Notes under the pieces: generated by a model | What the model saw: only the letters and a program-made list of their open reading frames with translations | The model's database searches: none | Told to the model about the DNA's origin: nothing | Position numbers and translations under genes: made by a program | Origin: Longimicrobiales bacterium | GTDB taxonomy: Bacteria > Gemmatimonadota > Gemmatimonadetes > Longimicrobiales > Gaopeijiaceae | DNA: 64,000 nucleotides | Direction of reading: 5' to 3' | NCBI GenBank assembly: GCA_958295645.1 | Contig: OY282361.1 | Coordinates: 766,927-830,926, forward strand | Part shown: positions 50,454 through 59,649 of the stretch, one piece after another | How positions within the stretch are numbered: position 1 is the stretch's first letter | How the letters are laid out: every line of letters starts with the position of its first letter

Positions 50454-51860
50454 ATGGACGACAAGAGGCGGTGGAATCGAAGCTTGGCCGGGAGGACGGG
50501 CGCGAACGCGGCCGTGGGCGCGAGCACGTTCTTGGCGCTGGCGCTGGTTCAGTTGGCCGTGCAGCTCCCGCTTGCGGCCCAGCAGCCCGTTCTGCGGGTT
50601 CCGGTGAACGGCACCGTCGAGATGGGGCTGGCGCCCTTCATCGAGCGGACGCTGGACGAGGCGGAGGCCGCCGGTGCGCGCGCGGTCGTGTTGGACATCG
50701 AGACCTTCGGCGGACGAGTGGACGCGGCCGAGCGCATCGTGAGCGCGGTGAGCCGGGCCGGCGTGCCGGTCTACTCGTACGTCAACATGCACGCCTATTC
50801 GGCCGGGGCCATGATCGCCCTGGCGGCCGAGCGCGTGTTCATGCGCAACGGGGCGGCGATGGGGGCCGTGACCCCGGTGGACGGGCAGGGCGTCAAGGCC
50901 TCCGAGAAGATCGTGTCGGTGATGCGTGGGCGCATGAGGGCGCTTGCCGAGGCGCGGGGCCTGGATCCGGCGATTGCCGAGGCGATGGTCGACGAGGAGA
51001 TCGAGGTCGAGGGGGTCGTGGAGCGCGGCAAGCTTCTGACGCTCACTGCCGAGGAGGCGGCGGCGCTGGGATACGCGGAGGTGGTGGACGACTGGGCGGG
51101 ACTGGCGGCCGCGCTGGACCTGAGCGACGCGCCGGTCGCCGAGGCGCGGGTCAACTGGGCGGAGCGGCTCGTGCGGTTCTTCACCAATCCGGTGATCGCG
51201 CCCTTCCTGCTGTCGATCGGCTTCCTCGGCCTGATCGTGGAGGTCAAGACGGCGGGCTTCGGCTTGGCGGGGGCGGCGGGGCTGCTCGCGCTGGGGCTCT
51301 TCTTCGGCGCCCACCTGCTCGTGGGGCTGGCGGGCATCGAGAGCCTGATCCTGCTGGGCGCGGGAGTCGTGCTGCTCGCCATCGAGGTCCTCGTGGTGCC
51401 GGGAGTGGGCGTCTTCGGGATCACCGGGGGGCTTGCGCTGGCAGGCGGCATTTTCCTGGCCATGCTGGGCGATCTGCCCGGCGGGGCCGACTTTACCCGG
51501 GCGGCGGGCGTGCTGAGCGCCTCGATACTCCTCTTCCTCGTCAGCGCCTGGGTGCTTCTGCGAACGTTGCCGGGCAACTGGCGTCTTCAGCGCAGCGGCG
51601 TTCTATTGCCCGAGTCCACGGACCGGCGGGACGGCTACACCTCGGCCGACGTGCGGCCGGAACTCGTGGGCGCGGAAGGCGTCGCGATCACCGCGCTCCG
51701 GCCCGCGGGGATGGGGCTGTTCGGCGAAGAGCGGCTCGATGTCGTCTCCGAGAGCGAGTGGATCGAGGAAGGCACCAGGATCCGCGTCCTCAGCGCCGAG
51801 GGCTATCGTCACATCGTGCGCGCCGCCAAGCCCGCCAAGAAGGCATCGAAGTCGAAGTAG
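50454..51860 (+). CDS. Membrane-bound NfeD-family serine protease (ClpP-class + NfeD)
   Basis: 468 aa. N-terminal signal/anchor, a periplasmic ClpP-like serine protease domain (about 45-235; VVLDIETFGGRVDAAE, NMHAYSAGAMIALAAERVFM with candidate nucleophile Ser, a Lys in GVKASEKIVSVM), then membrane helices and a C-terminal OB-fold NfeD domain (about 385-468; LVGAEGVAITALRPAGM...VSESEWIEEGTRIRV). AAGGAG lies 7 nt before the ATG. Such proteins pair with flotillin-like stomatins, and the next gene is floA. It probably cleaves membrane-associated proteins. Confidence 0.93.
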   Translation: MDDKRRWNRSLAGRTGANAAVGASTFLALALVQLAVQLPLAAQQPVLRVPVNGTVEMGLAPFIERTLDEAEAAGARAVVLDIETFGGRVDAAERIVSAVSRAGVPVYSYVNMHAYSAGAMIALAAERVFMRNGAAMGAVTPVDGQGVKASEKIVSVMRGRMRALAEARGLDPAIAEAMVDEEIEVEGVVERGKLLTLTAEEAAALGYAEVVDDWAGLAAALDLSDAPVAEARVNWAERLVRFFTNPVIAPFLLSIGFLGLIVEVKTAGFGLAGAAGLLALGLFFGAHLLVGLAGIESLILLGAGVVLLAIEVLVVPGVGVFGITGGLALAGGIFLAMLGDLPGGADFTRAAGVLSASILLFLVSAWVLLRTLPGNWRLQRSGVLLPESTDRRDGYTSADVRPELVGAEGVAITALRPAGMGLFGEERLDVVSESEWIEEGTRIRVLSAEGYRHIVRAAKPAKKASKSK

Positions 51861-51914
51861 CCGGACCAGGACACTCGAACCAGCGCTTCTCCAGAAGACC
51901 AAGGAACTTTCCCG

Positions 51915-52910
51915 ATGGAAGACCTCGCACTCAACAGCACCATCCTTGTGCTCGCCGCCGTCCTGGTGGCCCTGCTCGTTCTCAGCTGGGCCGTGCCGGT
52001 GCGGCTCTGGATCGAGGCCACGTTCTCCGGTGTGCGCCTGGGCTTGGGCAGCCTGGTGGGGATGCGGCTGCGCAAGGTGAGCCCGCCGGCCGTCGTCCGT
52101 CCGCTGATCGCCTCGACGAAGGCCGGACTGCCGCTCGACGTCTCGCATCTCGAGGCGCACTACTTGGCCGGGGGCGACGTGGACCGCGTGGTGCGGGCGT
52201 TGATCAGCGCGGACAAGGCCACCATCGAGCTGCCCTTCCAGCAGGCGGCGGCGATCGACTTGGCGGGCCGGGACGTCTTCGAGGCCGTGCAGGTGTCGGT
52301 GAATCCGAAGGTGGTGCAGACGCCCCGGGTCGCGGCCATGGCCAAGGACGGCATTCAGTTGATCGCGGTGGCGCGCGTCACGGTTCGGGCGAACATCAAC
52401 CGCCTGGTGGGCGGCGCCGGCGAGGAGACCATCCTGGCGCGGGTCGGGGAAGGCATCGTCTCCACCATCGGGTCCGCCGACTCGCACAAGGCCGTGCTGG
52501 AGAATCCGGACGCGATCTCCAAGACGGTTCTCCAAAAGGGGCTCGACTCGGGGACCGCCTTCGAGATCCTGTCCATCGACATCGCCGACGTGGACGTGGG
52601 CAAGAACATCGGCGCCGAGCTCCAGACCGACCAAGCGGAGGCGGACAAGCGGGTCGCCCAGGCCCGGGCCGAGGAGCGGCGGGCGATGGCGATGGCCCAC
52701 GAACAGGAGATGAAGGCGCGCGTGGAGGAAATGAGGGCGGAAGTCATCGCCGCTGAAGCCAAGATTCCGCTTGCCATGGCCGACGCCTTCCGCAGCGGCA
52801 ATCTCGGCATCATGGACTACGCGAAGTACCGGAACATCGAGTCCGACACGCACATGCGTGAGTCGATCGCCCAGGGGGACGAGGAATCGTCCGACCCCGC
52901 GGCCGTCTAG
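51915..52910 (+). CDS. floA: Flotillin-like protein FloA (SPFH family)
   Basis: 331 aa. N-terminal hairpin membrane anchor (about 8-30), then an SPFH/PHB domain ([55 protein letters not shown]), and an Ala/Glu-rich coiled coil (about 240-300: [20 protein letters not shown]) that mediates oligomer formation in functional membrane microdomains. 54 bp after the NfeD gene, the usual nfeD-floA arrangement. Confidence 0.94.
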   Translation: MEDLALNSTILVLAAVLVALLVLSWAVPVRLWIEATFSGVRLGLGSLVGMRLRKVSPPAVVRPLIASTKAGLPLDVSHLEAHYLAGGDVDRVVRALISADKATIELPFQQAAAIDLAGRDVFEAVQVSVNPKVVQTPRVAAMAKDGIQLIAVARVTVRANINRLVGGAGEETILARVGEGIVSTIGSADSHKAVLENPDAISKTVLQKGLDSGTAFEILSIDIADVDVGKNIGAELQTDQAEADKRVAQARAEERRAMAMAHEQEMKARVEEMRAEVIAAEAKIPLAMADAFRSGNLGIMDYAKYRNIESDTHMRESIAQGDEESSDPAAV

Positions 52911-52930
52911 GCGCGGGGGCGTAGAGCAGC

Positions 52931-53698
52931 ATGGACACCCGCCTCGTCGTTCTGCTGGCGGTCATCGCGCTCCTGCAGTCTCTGTTTGCGAAGAAGAAGG
53001 CGAAGGAACGCGAGGCCGAGGCCGAGCAGGGGCTGGACGCAGTTCCTGAAGGCGGCGGACTTGCGGAGGGCGTTGGCGTGCCTGGAGCGTCGGCTTCCGG
53101 CGGGGACGGGGCGCCGGGCGTCGGCGCTGCGAAGGTTGGGGGCAAGAGAAGCGTCCTCGCGGAACTGTTCGCGGAGATCGAGGCGCAGGCCAAGCGGGAC
53201 TCGCCGTTCCCGGGCGAGGGTTTGCCGCGCGAATCGGCCGAACCGGTTCGTCCGAAGGCGGCCGCGATCCTCTCTTCCGGCGCTCGGCAGCAAGAGGAGT
53301 TGCCGAGCTTCGGCCTGCCCGAGCCGGAGCCCGCTGGGGCCGACCGGCCGGTACCGGCCACGCGACCAGGCGCGCGGCCGAGAGCGCCGCGCGGCCAGCC
53401 CAGTCAGTCGCGCGAGTCCTCGAATTGGGAGCTGGGGTCGGCGGCCTGGCAACCGGTTGACGATCCGCCTCCTCGCCCGGAGCGGCCCTCCTCCGAGCGG
53501 CCGGCCGAGGTCGCCGCGGCTCCGTCCCCTCCGTCTCCTCCCTCCCGTCCGGCGCGTCAGGCCGTTCGGGCCGCGACCGACGGCGGACCGTATGGACTGC
53601 GGACGCGAGAGGGCCTGCAGCGGATCATCGTGGCCCGCGAAGTGCTGGGTCCGCCGTTGGCTCTGAGACGGGGCGGCCAAGAGGCTTCCTGGCAGTAG
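52931..53698 (+). CDS. Unknown membrane-anchored low-complexity protein downstream of floA
   Basis: 255 aa. A single N-terminal hydrophobic segment (VVLLAVIALLQSLF), a basic patch, then a long Ala/Pro/Glu/Arg-rich presumably disordered region. Only two stretches look folded or conserved: SVLAELFAEIEAQAKR (about 75-90) and the C-terminal LRTREGLQRIIVAREVLGPPLALR. 20 bp after floA, so likely part of the same operon. A tail of the LGPPxALR type suggests a conserved peptide motif that could bind a partner. Function not known. Confidence 0.65.
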   Translation: MDTRLVVLLAVIALLQSLFAKKKAKEREAEAEQGLDAVPEGGGLAEGVGVPGASASGGDGAPGVGAAKVGGKRSVLAELFAEIEAQAKRDSPFPGEGLPRESAEPVRPKAAAILSSGARQQEELPSFGLPEPEPAGADRPVPATRPGARPRAPRGQPSQSRESSNWELGSAAWQPVDDPPPRPERPSSERPAEVAAAPSPPSPPSRPARQAVRAATDGGPYGLRTREGLQRIIVAREVLGPPLALRRGGQEASWQ

Positions 53699-53727
53699 CC
53701 CGGAACGACAAGCCTTGCAGGCGAGCA

Positions 53728-53754
53728 CCTGTCGATATCGGCGACAGGGCACCT
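53728..53754 (+). terminator. Candidate Rho-independent terminator after the floA-associated gene
   Basis: CCTGTCG at 53728-53734 pairs with CGACAGG at 53742-53748 (7 bp, loop ATATCGG), followed by GCACCTTTT. The T-run is short and offset by 4-5 nt, so efficiency is uncertain. It would separate the floA operon from the next gene. Confidence 0.4.
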
Positions 53755-53826
53755 TTTGGCCGATAGGCCACTGCTGACGCCCGAGTTGGCTGCACGCAAT
53801 CCTCCAAACAGCAAGGGAGAAGCAGA

Positions 53827-54237
53827 ATGAAGAAGCAGGGCAACGTTGTGCGCGGGTTGTGGGTCATCTTCGTCGTAGCCCTCGTGGCTTTGGTAGTCTT
53901 CAGCGAGCGCAAACCCAACATTCCGACTGATCCAGCACCTGCGCCTGCAGTAGACAGCGAGCCGGAGCTTGATCCGGAACCCGAGCCGGAACTGGTGTCG
54001 AGCGATACCCTGTCTTTGGTCATTGCCGTCAATCACTTGTATGCCATAAGAGAAGAGCTCGGCTTGGTGGCGGTAGGATGTCCGGCCAGCAGCGAAATGG
54101 TGCTGAACTTCCTGGAGTCGCCGGAAGCGAATCCGCGCACTGACATGTCGATACAGTTGCGGATAGACGCGCTTAGGCTAGCAAGCGCTCGCGCCAAGAT
54201 GGTTCGCGCCAAGCAAAAACTGATCTGCGGGCGTTAG
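53827..54237 (+). CDS. Unknown small anchored protein, lower-GC gene
   Basis: 136 aa. N-terminal membrane segment (GLWVIFVVALVALVVF), an acidic/Pro linker (PAPAPAVDSEPELDPEPEPE), then a roughly 75-residue helical C-terminal part with two Cys residues (VAVGCPASS; KLICGR). AAGGGAGA lies 7-14 nt before the ATG. Base composition is visibly lower in GC than neighbours (roughly 55-57 percent by eye) and third codon positions are less GC-biased, so either recently acquired or fast-evolving. No family recognised. Confidence 0.6.
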   Translation: MKKQGNVVRGLWVIFVVALVALVVFSERKPNIPTDPAPAPAVDSEPELDPEPEPELVSSDTLSLVIAVNHLYAIREELGLVAVGCPASSEMVLNFLESPEANPRTDMSIQLRIDALRLASARAKMVRAKQKLICGR

Positions 54238-54317
54238 GTCTCGTCCCGTGAACCTGTGCGACATGTGCGCATCCCGCCGGTTGCTGGTGGATCAACGTCT
54301 CCTCTGTTGCCGACGGG

Positions 54318-57068
54318 TCAACTCGCCGCCATCTTCCGCAACACCGTCTGCAGTATCCCGCCGTTGCGATAGTACTCCACCTCGACGGCCGAGTCGAGAC
54401 GCACTAGGGCCTTGAAGCGCGTGCTCGATCCCCCCGAACCGTCCGAGCCCTCGGGCCGCGACACGGCGACTTCGACAGCGCCCCGAGGCGCCAGCCCGGC
54501 GGCGATGCCGGCGATGTCGTACGTCTCCAGCCCGGTCAGGCCCAGCGACTCCACCCCCTCGCCGTCCTGGAACTGCAGAGGCAGCACCCCCATCCCCACC
54601 AGATTGGAGCGGTGGATGCGCTCGTAGCTCTCGGCGATCACCGCCTTCACGCCCAGCAGCAAAGTCCCCTTGGCCGCCCAGTCCCGGGAGCTTCCCGTGC
54701 CGTATTCGCGGCCTGCGAGCACCACCAGCGGCGTCCCAGCCTCCCGGTAACGGGCCGCCGCCTCGAAGATGGGCGCGACGTCGCCGCTGGGAACGTGAAG
54801 CGTGTAGCCGCCCTCCTTGCCGTCGAGAAGCAGGTTCCTCATGCGCACGTTGGCGAAGGTCCCCCGCATCATCACCTCGTGATTGCCCCGGCGCGACCCG
54901 AAGGTGTTGAAGCGGATCGGGTCCACGCCCCGCTCCCGCAGGTACCGGCCGGCGGGCTCGTCCTTGGGGATGGCGCCGGCCGGCGAGATGTGGTCGGTGG
55001 TGACGGTCTGGCCCAGCAGCGCCAGGACGCGGGCGCCCGACACGTCTTCCAGCGGCGGCGGCTCCGCTCCCATGCCGTCGAAGAAGGGAGGGTTGCGGAT
55101 GTAGGTGGACTCCGCGTCCCAGTCGTACAGGGTGCCTTCCTCGGGCAACGGCAGGGCGCGCCATCGCTCGTCGCCGTCGAACACGCGGCCGTAGCGCTCG
55201 CGGTACATCTGCGGCTTGAGCGATGCGGCCACGGTGTCCCGAACCTGCTCCGGCGACGGCCAGATGTCGGCCAGAAAGACCGGATCGCCGGCAGGGTCCC
55301 GTCCCAGGGGCTCCCGGCGCAGGTCCACGTCGATCCGCCCGGCGAGCGCGAAGGCCACGACCAACATGGGAGAGGCCAAGTAGTTGGCGCGCACCAGCGT
55401 GTGAATCCGCGCCTCGAAGTTGCGGTTGCCCGACAGGATCGAGGCGACGACCAAGCCGTTCCTCGCGACCGCCTCCGCCACGGGCCCGGGCAACGGTCCG
55501 CTGTTGCCGATGCAAGTCGTGCAGCCGTATCCCACCACGTTGAAGCGCAGCTCCTCCAGATACCGCATGAGGCCCGCCGCCTCCAGGTAGTCGGTGACCA
55601 CCTGCGAGCCCGGCGCCATGCTGGTCTTCACCCAGGGCTTGACCTCCAGCCCCAGTTCTCGGGCTCTCTTGGCCATCAGCCCGGCGCCCACCATCACCGA
55701 CGGATTCGACGTGTTCGTGCAGCTGGTGATGGCGGCAACGACGATGGAGCCGTCGCCGATCTCGACCTGTTGTCCGTCCATTTCGATTTGGGCCGTCGCG
55801 CGAGCAGGTGGAGCGACGCCGTTTCCGCTCTTCGGCAGGCCCGAGGGCCGCAGGTTGGGCAGGTCGCGCGGGAAAGCAAGGGCGATGTCGGCGAGTGCGA
55901 TCCGGTCTTGCGGACGCTTCGGCCCCGCCAAGCTGGGCTCGACCGCGGAAAGATCCAGCTCCAACGTGGACGAGTACTCGGGATCGGGCGTGTCGTCGGT
56001 GCGAAAGAGCCCCTGCTCCTTGGCCACGCGCTCGACCCGGGCCACGTGTCCCGGGTTGCGACCGGTGCCGGCCAAGTAGCGCAGGGCTTCGTCGTCCACG
56101 GGAAAGAATCCCACCGTGGCCCCGTACTCGGGCGACATGTTGGCCAGCGTGGCCTTGTCCGGCAGGCTCAGGCCCGACAGTCCGGCTCCGTAGTACTCCA
56201 CGAAGCGGCCCACCACGCCGTGCGCTCTGAGCATCTCGGTCACGCGGAGGACCAAGTCGGTGGCGGTGGTGCCTTCGGAGAGCGCCCCCGTGAACTTCAC
56301 GCCCACGACCTCCGGCAGCAGCATGTGGTACGGCTCCCCGAGAAGCACCGCCTCCGCCTCGATGCCGCCCACGCCCCAGCCCACCACGCCCAGCCCGTTG
56401 ATCATGGTGGTGTGCGAGTCGGTTCCGACCAGCGTGTCGGGGTAGGCCAGGAAGAGGCCGTCGTGCTCCCTCCTGTGCACCACCGCCGCCAGGTACTCCA
56501 GATTGACTTGGTGGACGATTCCAGTGCCCGGCGGAACAACGCGGTAGTTCTCGAAGGCTTCCTGCGCCCACCGAAGCAGCGCGTACCGCTCCCGGTTCCG
56601 CTCGTACTCGCGGGCCACGTTCTTCTCGAAGGCGTGTTCCGTCCCGAAGAAGTCCACCTGCACGGAGTGGTCGATGACCAAGTCGGCGGGGACGAGGGGG
56701 TTGATGCGCTGGGGGTCTCCTCCCATCGCGCGGAGCCCGTCCCGCATGGAGGCCAGGTCCACGATGGCGGGCACGCCGGTGAAGTCCTGAAGCACGACGC
56801 GGGTCGGCATGAAGGGGAAGCCGGGCCGTCGCCCGCCGGGACGCCAAGCCGCAACCGTCTCCACGTCGCCGGGCGTGACGTGGCCGTTCGCGTCGCCGGC
56901 GTTTCGAAGGACGTTCTCCAGCAACACGCGGATGGAGAAGGGCAGCCGGTCCAAGGAGGACAGTACGCCGGCATGCTCCAGCCGGGCGAGGCTGTAGTAG
57001 GACGTGGGACCTTCCGGAAGGTCCAGCGAGGCGAGGGCGCCGAAGGAGTCGGGGGGTCGCTGTGGCAA
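54318..57068 (-). CDS. acnA: Aconitate hydratase A (AcnA type)
   Basis: 916 aa from the proposed TTG at 57068 (LPQRPPDSFGALASL), where the family begins with DSFGA. Isomerises citrate and isocitrate using a 4Fe-4S cluster; ligands are in ITSCTNTSNPS and GYGCTTCIGNSGPLP. LVGTDSHTTMINGLGV and NHEVMMRGTFANVRM are characteristic. An open frame continues to 57245 with ATG at 57221, so up to 59 further residues are possible but not conserved. GGAG lies upstream of the TTG. With citrate synthase and mdh in the window, several TCA enzymes are present but not in one operon. Confidence 0.94.
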   Translation of the reverse strand: MPQRPPDSFGALASLDLPEGPTSYYSLARLEHAGVLSSLDRLPFSIRVLLENVLRNAGDANGHVTPGDVETVAAWRPGGRRPGFPFMPTRVVLQDFTGVPAIVDLASMRDGLRAMGGDPQRINPLVPADLVIDHSVQVDFFGTEHAFEKNVAREYERNRERYALLRWAQEAFENYRVVPPGTGIVHQVNLEYLAAVVHRREHDGLFLAYPDTLVGTDSHTTMINGLGVVGWGVGGIEAEAVLLGEPYHMLLPEVVGVKFTGALSEGTTATDLVLRVTEMLRAHGVVGRFVEYYGAGLSGLSLPDKATLANMSPEYGATVGFFPVDDEALRYLAGTGRNPGHVARVERVAKEQGLFRTDDTPDPEYSSTLELDLSAVEPSLAGPKRPQDRIALADIALAFPRDLPNLRPSGLPKSGNGVAPPARATAQIEMDGQQVEIGDGSIVVAAITSCTNTSNPSVMVGAGLMAKRARELGLEVKPWVKTSMAPGSQVVTDYLEAAGLMRYLEELRFNVVGYGCTTCIGNSGPLPGPVAEAVARNGLVVASILSGNRNFEARIHTLVRANYLASPMLVVAFALAGRIDVDLRREPLGRDPAGDPVFLADIWPSPEQVRDTVAASLKPQMYRERYGRVFDGDERWRALPLPEEGTLYDWDAESTYIRNPPFFDGMGAEPPPLEDVSGARVLALLGQTVTTDHISPAGAIPKDEPAGRYLRERGVDPIRFNTFGSRRGNHEVMMRGTFANVRMRNLLLDGKEGGYTLHVPSGDVAPIFEAAARYREAGTPLVVLAGREYGTGSSRDWAAKGTLLLGVKAVIAESYERIHRSNLVGMGVLPLQFQDGEGVESLGLTGLETYDIAGIAAGLAPRGAVEVAVSRPEGSDGSGGSSTRFKALVRLDSAVEVEYYRNGGILQTVLRKMAAS

Positions 57069-57278
57069 GGGGGTCGGCGTCTCCTGGCGAAGAGGCTGCG
57101 GGAGTCCGGGGGCGTCGCGGGGTGTCGAGGCGTTGCGGGGTCGTGCTCGCGGCCGCTCGTGGAGGGACTTGGCGGCGACGCTCCATCCCTGGCCTTGAAC
57201 CGCGGCGACGCCCACTACCATGGCGACGCCCCGGCCAGAGTTCAAGGCGGCCGGGAGCGGCGGCAGGCCGAGAGCGCT

Positions 57279-57306
57279 TTGCGAATCGGGTCGGATCGGC
57301 TAGGCT
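57279..57306 (+). promoter_or_regulatory. Candidate tRNA-Leu promoter
   Basis: TTGCGA at 57279-57284 and TAGGCT at 57301-57306, 16 bp apart, ending 9 bp before the first tRNA base. TAGGCT is also the -10-like hexamer proposed for carA. 57069-57315 otherwise holds only the acnA leader. Confidence 0.4.
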
Positions 57307-57315
57307 AGTTGCCCA

Positions 57316-57399
57316 GCCGAGGTGGCGGAACCGGTAGACGCGAAGGTCTCAAAAACCTTTGCCCTTGCGGGCGTGAGGGTTCGAGTCCCTCCCTCGGCA
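57316..57399 (+). tRNA. tRNA-Leu (anticodon CAA)
   Basis: 84 nt class II tRNA reading UUG codons. Acceptor stem GCCGAGG (57316-57322) pairs with CCTCGGC (57392-57398), discriminator A at 57399. Anticodon stem AAGGT/ACCTT with loop CTCAAAA places CAA at positions 34-36. Long variable arm GCCC-TTGC-GGGC, T-arm GAGGG-TTCGAGT-CCCTC. The 3' CCA is not encoded. The adjacent minus-strand gene stops 1 nt beyond the 3' end. Confidence 0.97.
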
Positions 57400-58944
57400 C
57401 TAGGCGGGACGGATTGCCGGCGTCGTGCCGGGCCGGTCGGCAGGCCCGGCGCTCGACCTGCTCTCGGGAGAGCGATCCTTTGCCGCCTCCTTCACCGACT
57501 TCAGCACCTCCCGCGTCAGGTCCCACCGGTTGAAGCCCTGGCGGCCGTAGTCCAGGCCGCGGCGGACGATCACGAGATCGTGCGTCGGCACGACGACCAC
57601 GTACTGGCCGCGATTGCCGGCGGTCGAGTAGGCGTCGGATGGAACGTCGGTTCGGTCGTCGGGGACGAGCCACCACTGGCCGCCGTAGAAGGCGCCGCGT
57701 TCCGCCGTGGACGGGGCGGGAGTGCGCACGAAGTCGATCCACTCCTCCGACAGGATGCGCTCGCCGTTCCAGAGGCCGCCGTTCAGGTAGAGGAGGCCGA
57801 AGCGGGCCAAGTCGCGGGCGTTCGTATAGACTTGGCTGCTCAAGATGAAGTCGCCGAACCTGTCCACGCTCAACAGCGTGTTGCGCATTCCGATGCGGTC
57901 CAGGAGTGCCTTGCGGGGGAAGGCCAGGTAGTCGTCGCCGAGAGCCAGCTTCATGGCGTAGACGCCGAGCAGGGTGTCGTAGTTCTCGTAGTCCCAGTTG
58001 CTGCCCGGCCGCCGTATCAGAGCCCGACGGCGCGCGCCCTCGACCGAACTCGCGCCGGCCCAATAGGACATGCCCGAGCCCGTGGCGTACTCCAACCGCC
58101 GGTTGTCCACGGGGTAGAGGCCGCTGGACATGTTGAGGACCTGCCGCAGGGTGACGGCCGACCTGGGATCGGTCTCCGGAGCGGCGGCGCGCGGCAGCCA
58201 GTCGAAGCCCAGCGGAGCGTCCAGATCCAGCCGGCCTTCGTCCGCGAGAATGCCGATCAGGGTCACGGCGATGCTCTTGGCGGTCGACCAAGTGCGCGTG
58301 CGGGTGGACATGTCCACGCCCGGGGCGTACCGCTCGTGAACGATGCGGCCGCCGTGCACGACCAGCAGGCCCAACGTGACCTGCTCCTCCGACTCGCGGT
58401 CGAAAGCCCAGTCGGAGGCGGCTTGGAGGGCTTCCGCGTCCACGCCCGGCGGAAGCGGCGACTCCTGCACCAGGTCGCCGTCGGGCCAAGCGATCGCCGC
58501 CGCGTCGCCCGGCGGCGACGGCATGTCCAGCTGGGGCAAGTGGTCGATGTCGTCCCAGGTCTGGCCGGGCGCCATGATCACGCATCCCAGTCCCTCCCGG
58601 AAGGCGGCCCGCATGACCGGCACGTATCCCGGAGCGCCGACGGCGACGGCCCTTCGCTCCCAGTCCACCTCGTAGTCGCCGCCCTCGGCGGTCCCCGCCG
58701 GCCTGCCCAGCGACCCCTGGACGTAGGCCATTTCCTGTTCGAAGACTTGCTGGAGCGTCCGCTTCGACGTGAACAGCCCGTTGCAAAGGAAGACTGCCTG
58801 CATCCCGCGGCTGATCGTCTCGCGGTTGAAGCGCCAGTAGTCGTAGGCTTCTTCCTGCTGCGCGGTCGCGGCGGCGACGGGGACGGCGGCGGCCGCGGGA
58901 GAGACGGCGACGGCGGCGAGGATCAAGAGGCGGAACGGCTTCAT
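57400..58944 (-). CDS. Exported serine hydrolase (class C beta-lactamase-like)
   Basis: 514 aa. Signal peptide from the ATG at 58944 (LLILAAVAVSPAAAAVPVAA). The beta-lactamase/D-Ala-D-Ala-peptidase-like domain spans about residues 195-490: SxxK motif in WSTAKSIAVTL, Y-x-N in WDYENYDTLLG. The N-terminal about 180 residues form a separate conserved-looking region including GLFTSKRTLQQVFEQE and GCVIMAPGQTWDD, as in esterase or penicillin-binding homologues annotated only as serine hydrolases. True substrate unknown. The stop codon abuts the tRNA-Leu 3' end. Confidence 0.88.
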   Translation of the reverse strand: MKPFRLLILAAVAVSPAAAAVPVAAATAQQEEAYDYWRFNRETISRGMQAVFLCNGLFTSKRTLQQVFEQEMAYVQGSLGRPAGTAEGGDYEVDWERRAVAVGAPGYVPVMRAAFREGLGCVIMAPGQTWDDIDHLPQLDMPSPPGDAAAIAWPDGDLVQESPLPPGVDAEALQAASDWAFDRESEEQVTLGLLVVHGGRIVHERYAPGVDMSTRTRTWSTAKSIAVTLIGILADEGRLDLDAPLGFDWLPRAAAPETDPRSAVTLRQVLNMSSGLYPVDNRRLEYATGSGMSYWAGASSVEGARRRALIRRPGSNWDYENYDTLLGVYAMKLALGDDYLAFPRKALLDRIGMRNTLLSVDRFGDFILSSQVYTNARDLARFGLLYLNGGLWNGERILSEEWIDFVRTPAPSTAERGAFYGGQWWLVPDDRTDVPSDAYSTAGNRGQYVVVVPTHDLVIVRRGLDYGRQGFNRWDLTREVLKSVKEAAKDRSPESRSSAGPADRPGTTPAIRPA

Positions 58945-59087
58945 TGGTGCGACCCTGCTGGTTGAGTGAGACGGACGGACGGCCCTCGTGTCGGCGGACG
59001 ACTCGGCGGCCGTCGAACCGCATCGTACGAGTCCACGGGCCTGGGGGGCAAGGCAGCCGGTTCGGTGGCGCCGTCCGGCGACGGGGC

Positions 59088-59093
59088 TATCTT
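59088..59093 (+). promoter_or_regulatory. Candidate -10 element of the DUF411 gene
   Basis: GGCTATCTT with the hexamer at 59088-59093, 56 bp upstream of the ATG at 59149; no good -35 box. Same hexamer as at other candidates in the window. Confidence 0.3.
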
Positions 59094-59148
59094 CGCAGTG
59101 GCGCCTCGATGGGCGCCCTAGTGTCGCAATCGCAAGGAGGAGGAAATC

Positions 59149-59604
59149 ATGAGCATCAAGCGACTGGCCGCGGTTCTGGTGGCCCTGGGAACGGCGGCGG
59201 CGCTCTGGCCGGAGGCGAGAACGCCCGAGAGCCCGGAGATTCGAGTCTACAAGTCGCCCACCTGCGGCTGTTGCTCCAACTGGGTGGAGCACATGCGGGA
59301 AGCCGGCTTCCGGGTGGTGGCGGAAGACGTGTCGGACATGCGGGCAGTCAAGCGCCGAGAAGGGGTTCCGCTCGACCTGGCTTCCTGCCATACGGCCGTC
59401 GTCGAAGGGTACGTCGTCGAGGGGCACGTGCCCGCCCGCGTCGTCCGGTCCTTCTTGGAAGCGGCGCCTTCGGTGGCGGGGCTGGCCGTCCCCGGGATGC
59501 CGGTGGGGTCGCCGGGAATGGAAGGCGGCAACCCGCAGCCCTACGACGTCGTCGCCTTCGACGGAGCGGGGAACCGGACGGTCTTCGAGCACATCGGGCG
59601 GTAG
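59149..59604 (+). CDS. DUF411 metal-binding family protein
   Basis: 151 aa with an N-terminal signal peptide (about 1-24). The thioredoxin-like domain has IRVYKSPTCGCCSNWVEHM with a CGCC site, MRAVKRREGVP, ASCHTAVVEGYVVEGHVPA, and a C-terminal PGMPVGSPGM segment, all typical of DUF411. Family members are often near copper-resistance genes; none are visible here, so a copper role is inference. AAGGAGGAGG ribosome site. Confidence 0.9.
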   Translation: MSIKRLAAVLVALGTAAALWPEARTPESPEIRVYKSPTCGCCSNWVEHMREAGFRVVAEDVSDMRAVKRREGVPLDLASCHTAVVEGYVVEGHVPARVVRSFLEAAPSVAGLAVPGMPVGSPGMEGGNPQPYDVVAFDGAGNRTVFEHIGR

Positions 59605-59649
59605 CCGGAGGCGCAGTCGGCGGGCGTGTCGCCGCCGCGCTCGGGCCTG

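Noticed and set aside
53827-54237. Toxin-antitoxin or phage remnant at the low-GC gene
   Set aside because: No partner gene and no toxin motif; only composition is odd.
57316-57399. tRNA-Leu as an integration site (attachment site) of a mobile element
   Set aside because: No integrase, no direct repeat of the tRNA end and no foreign gene block were seen nearby.
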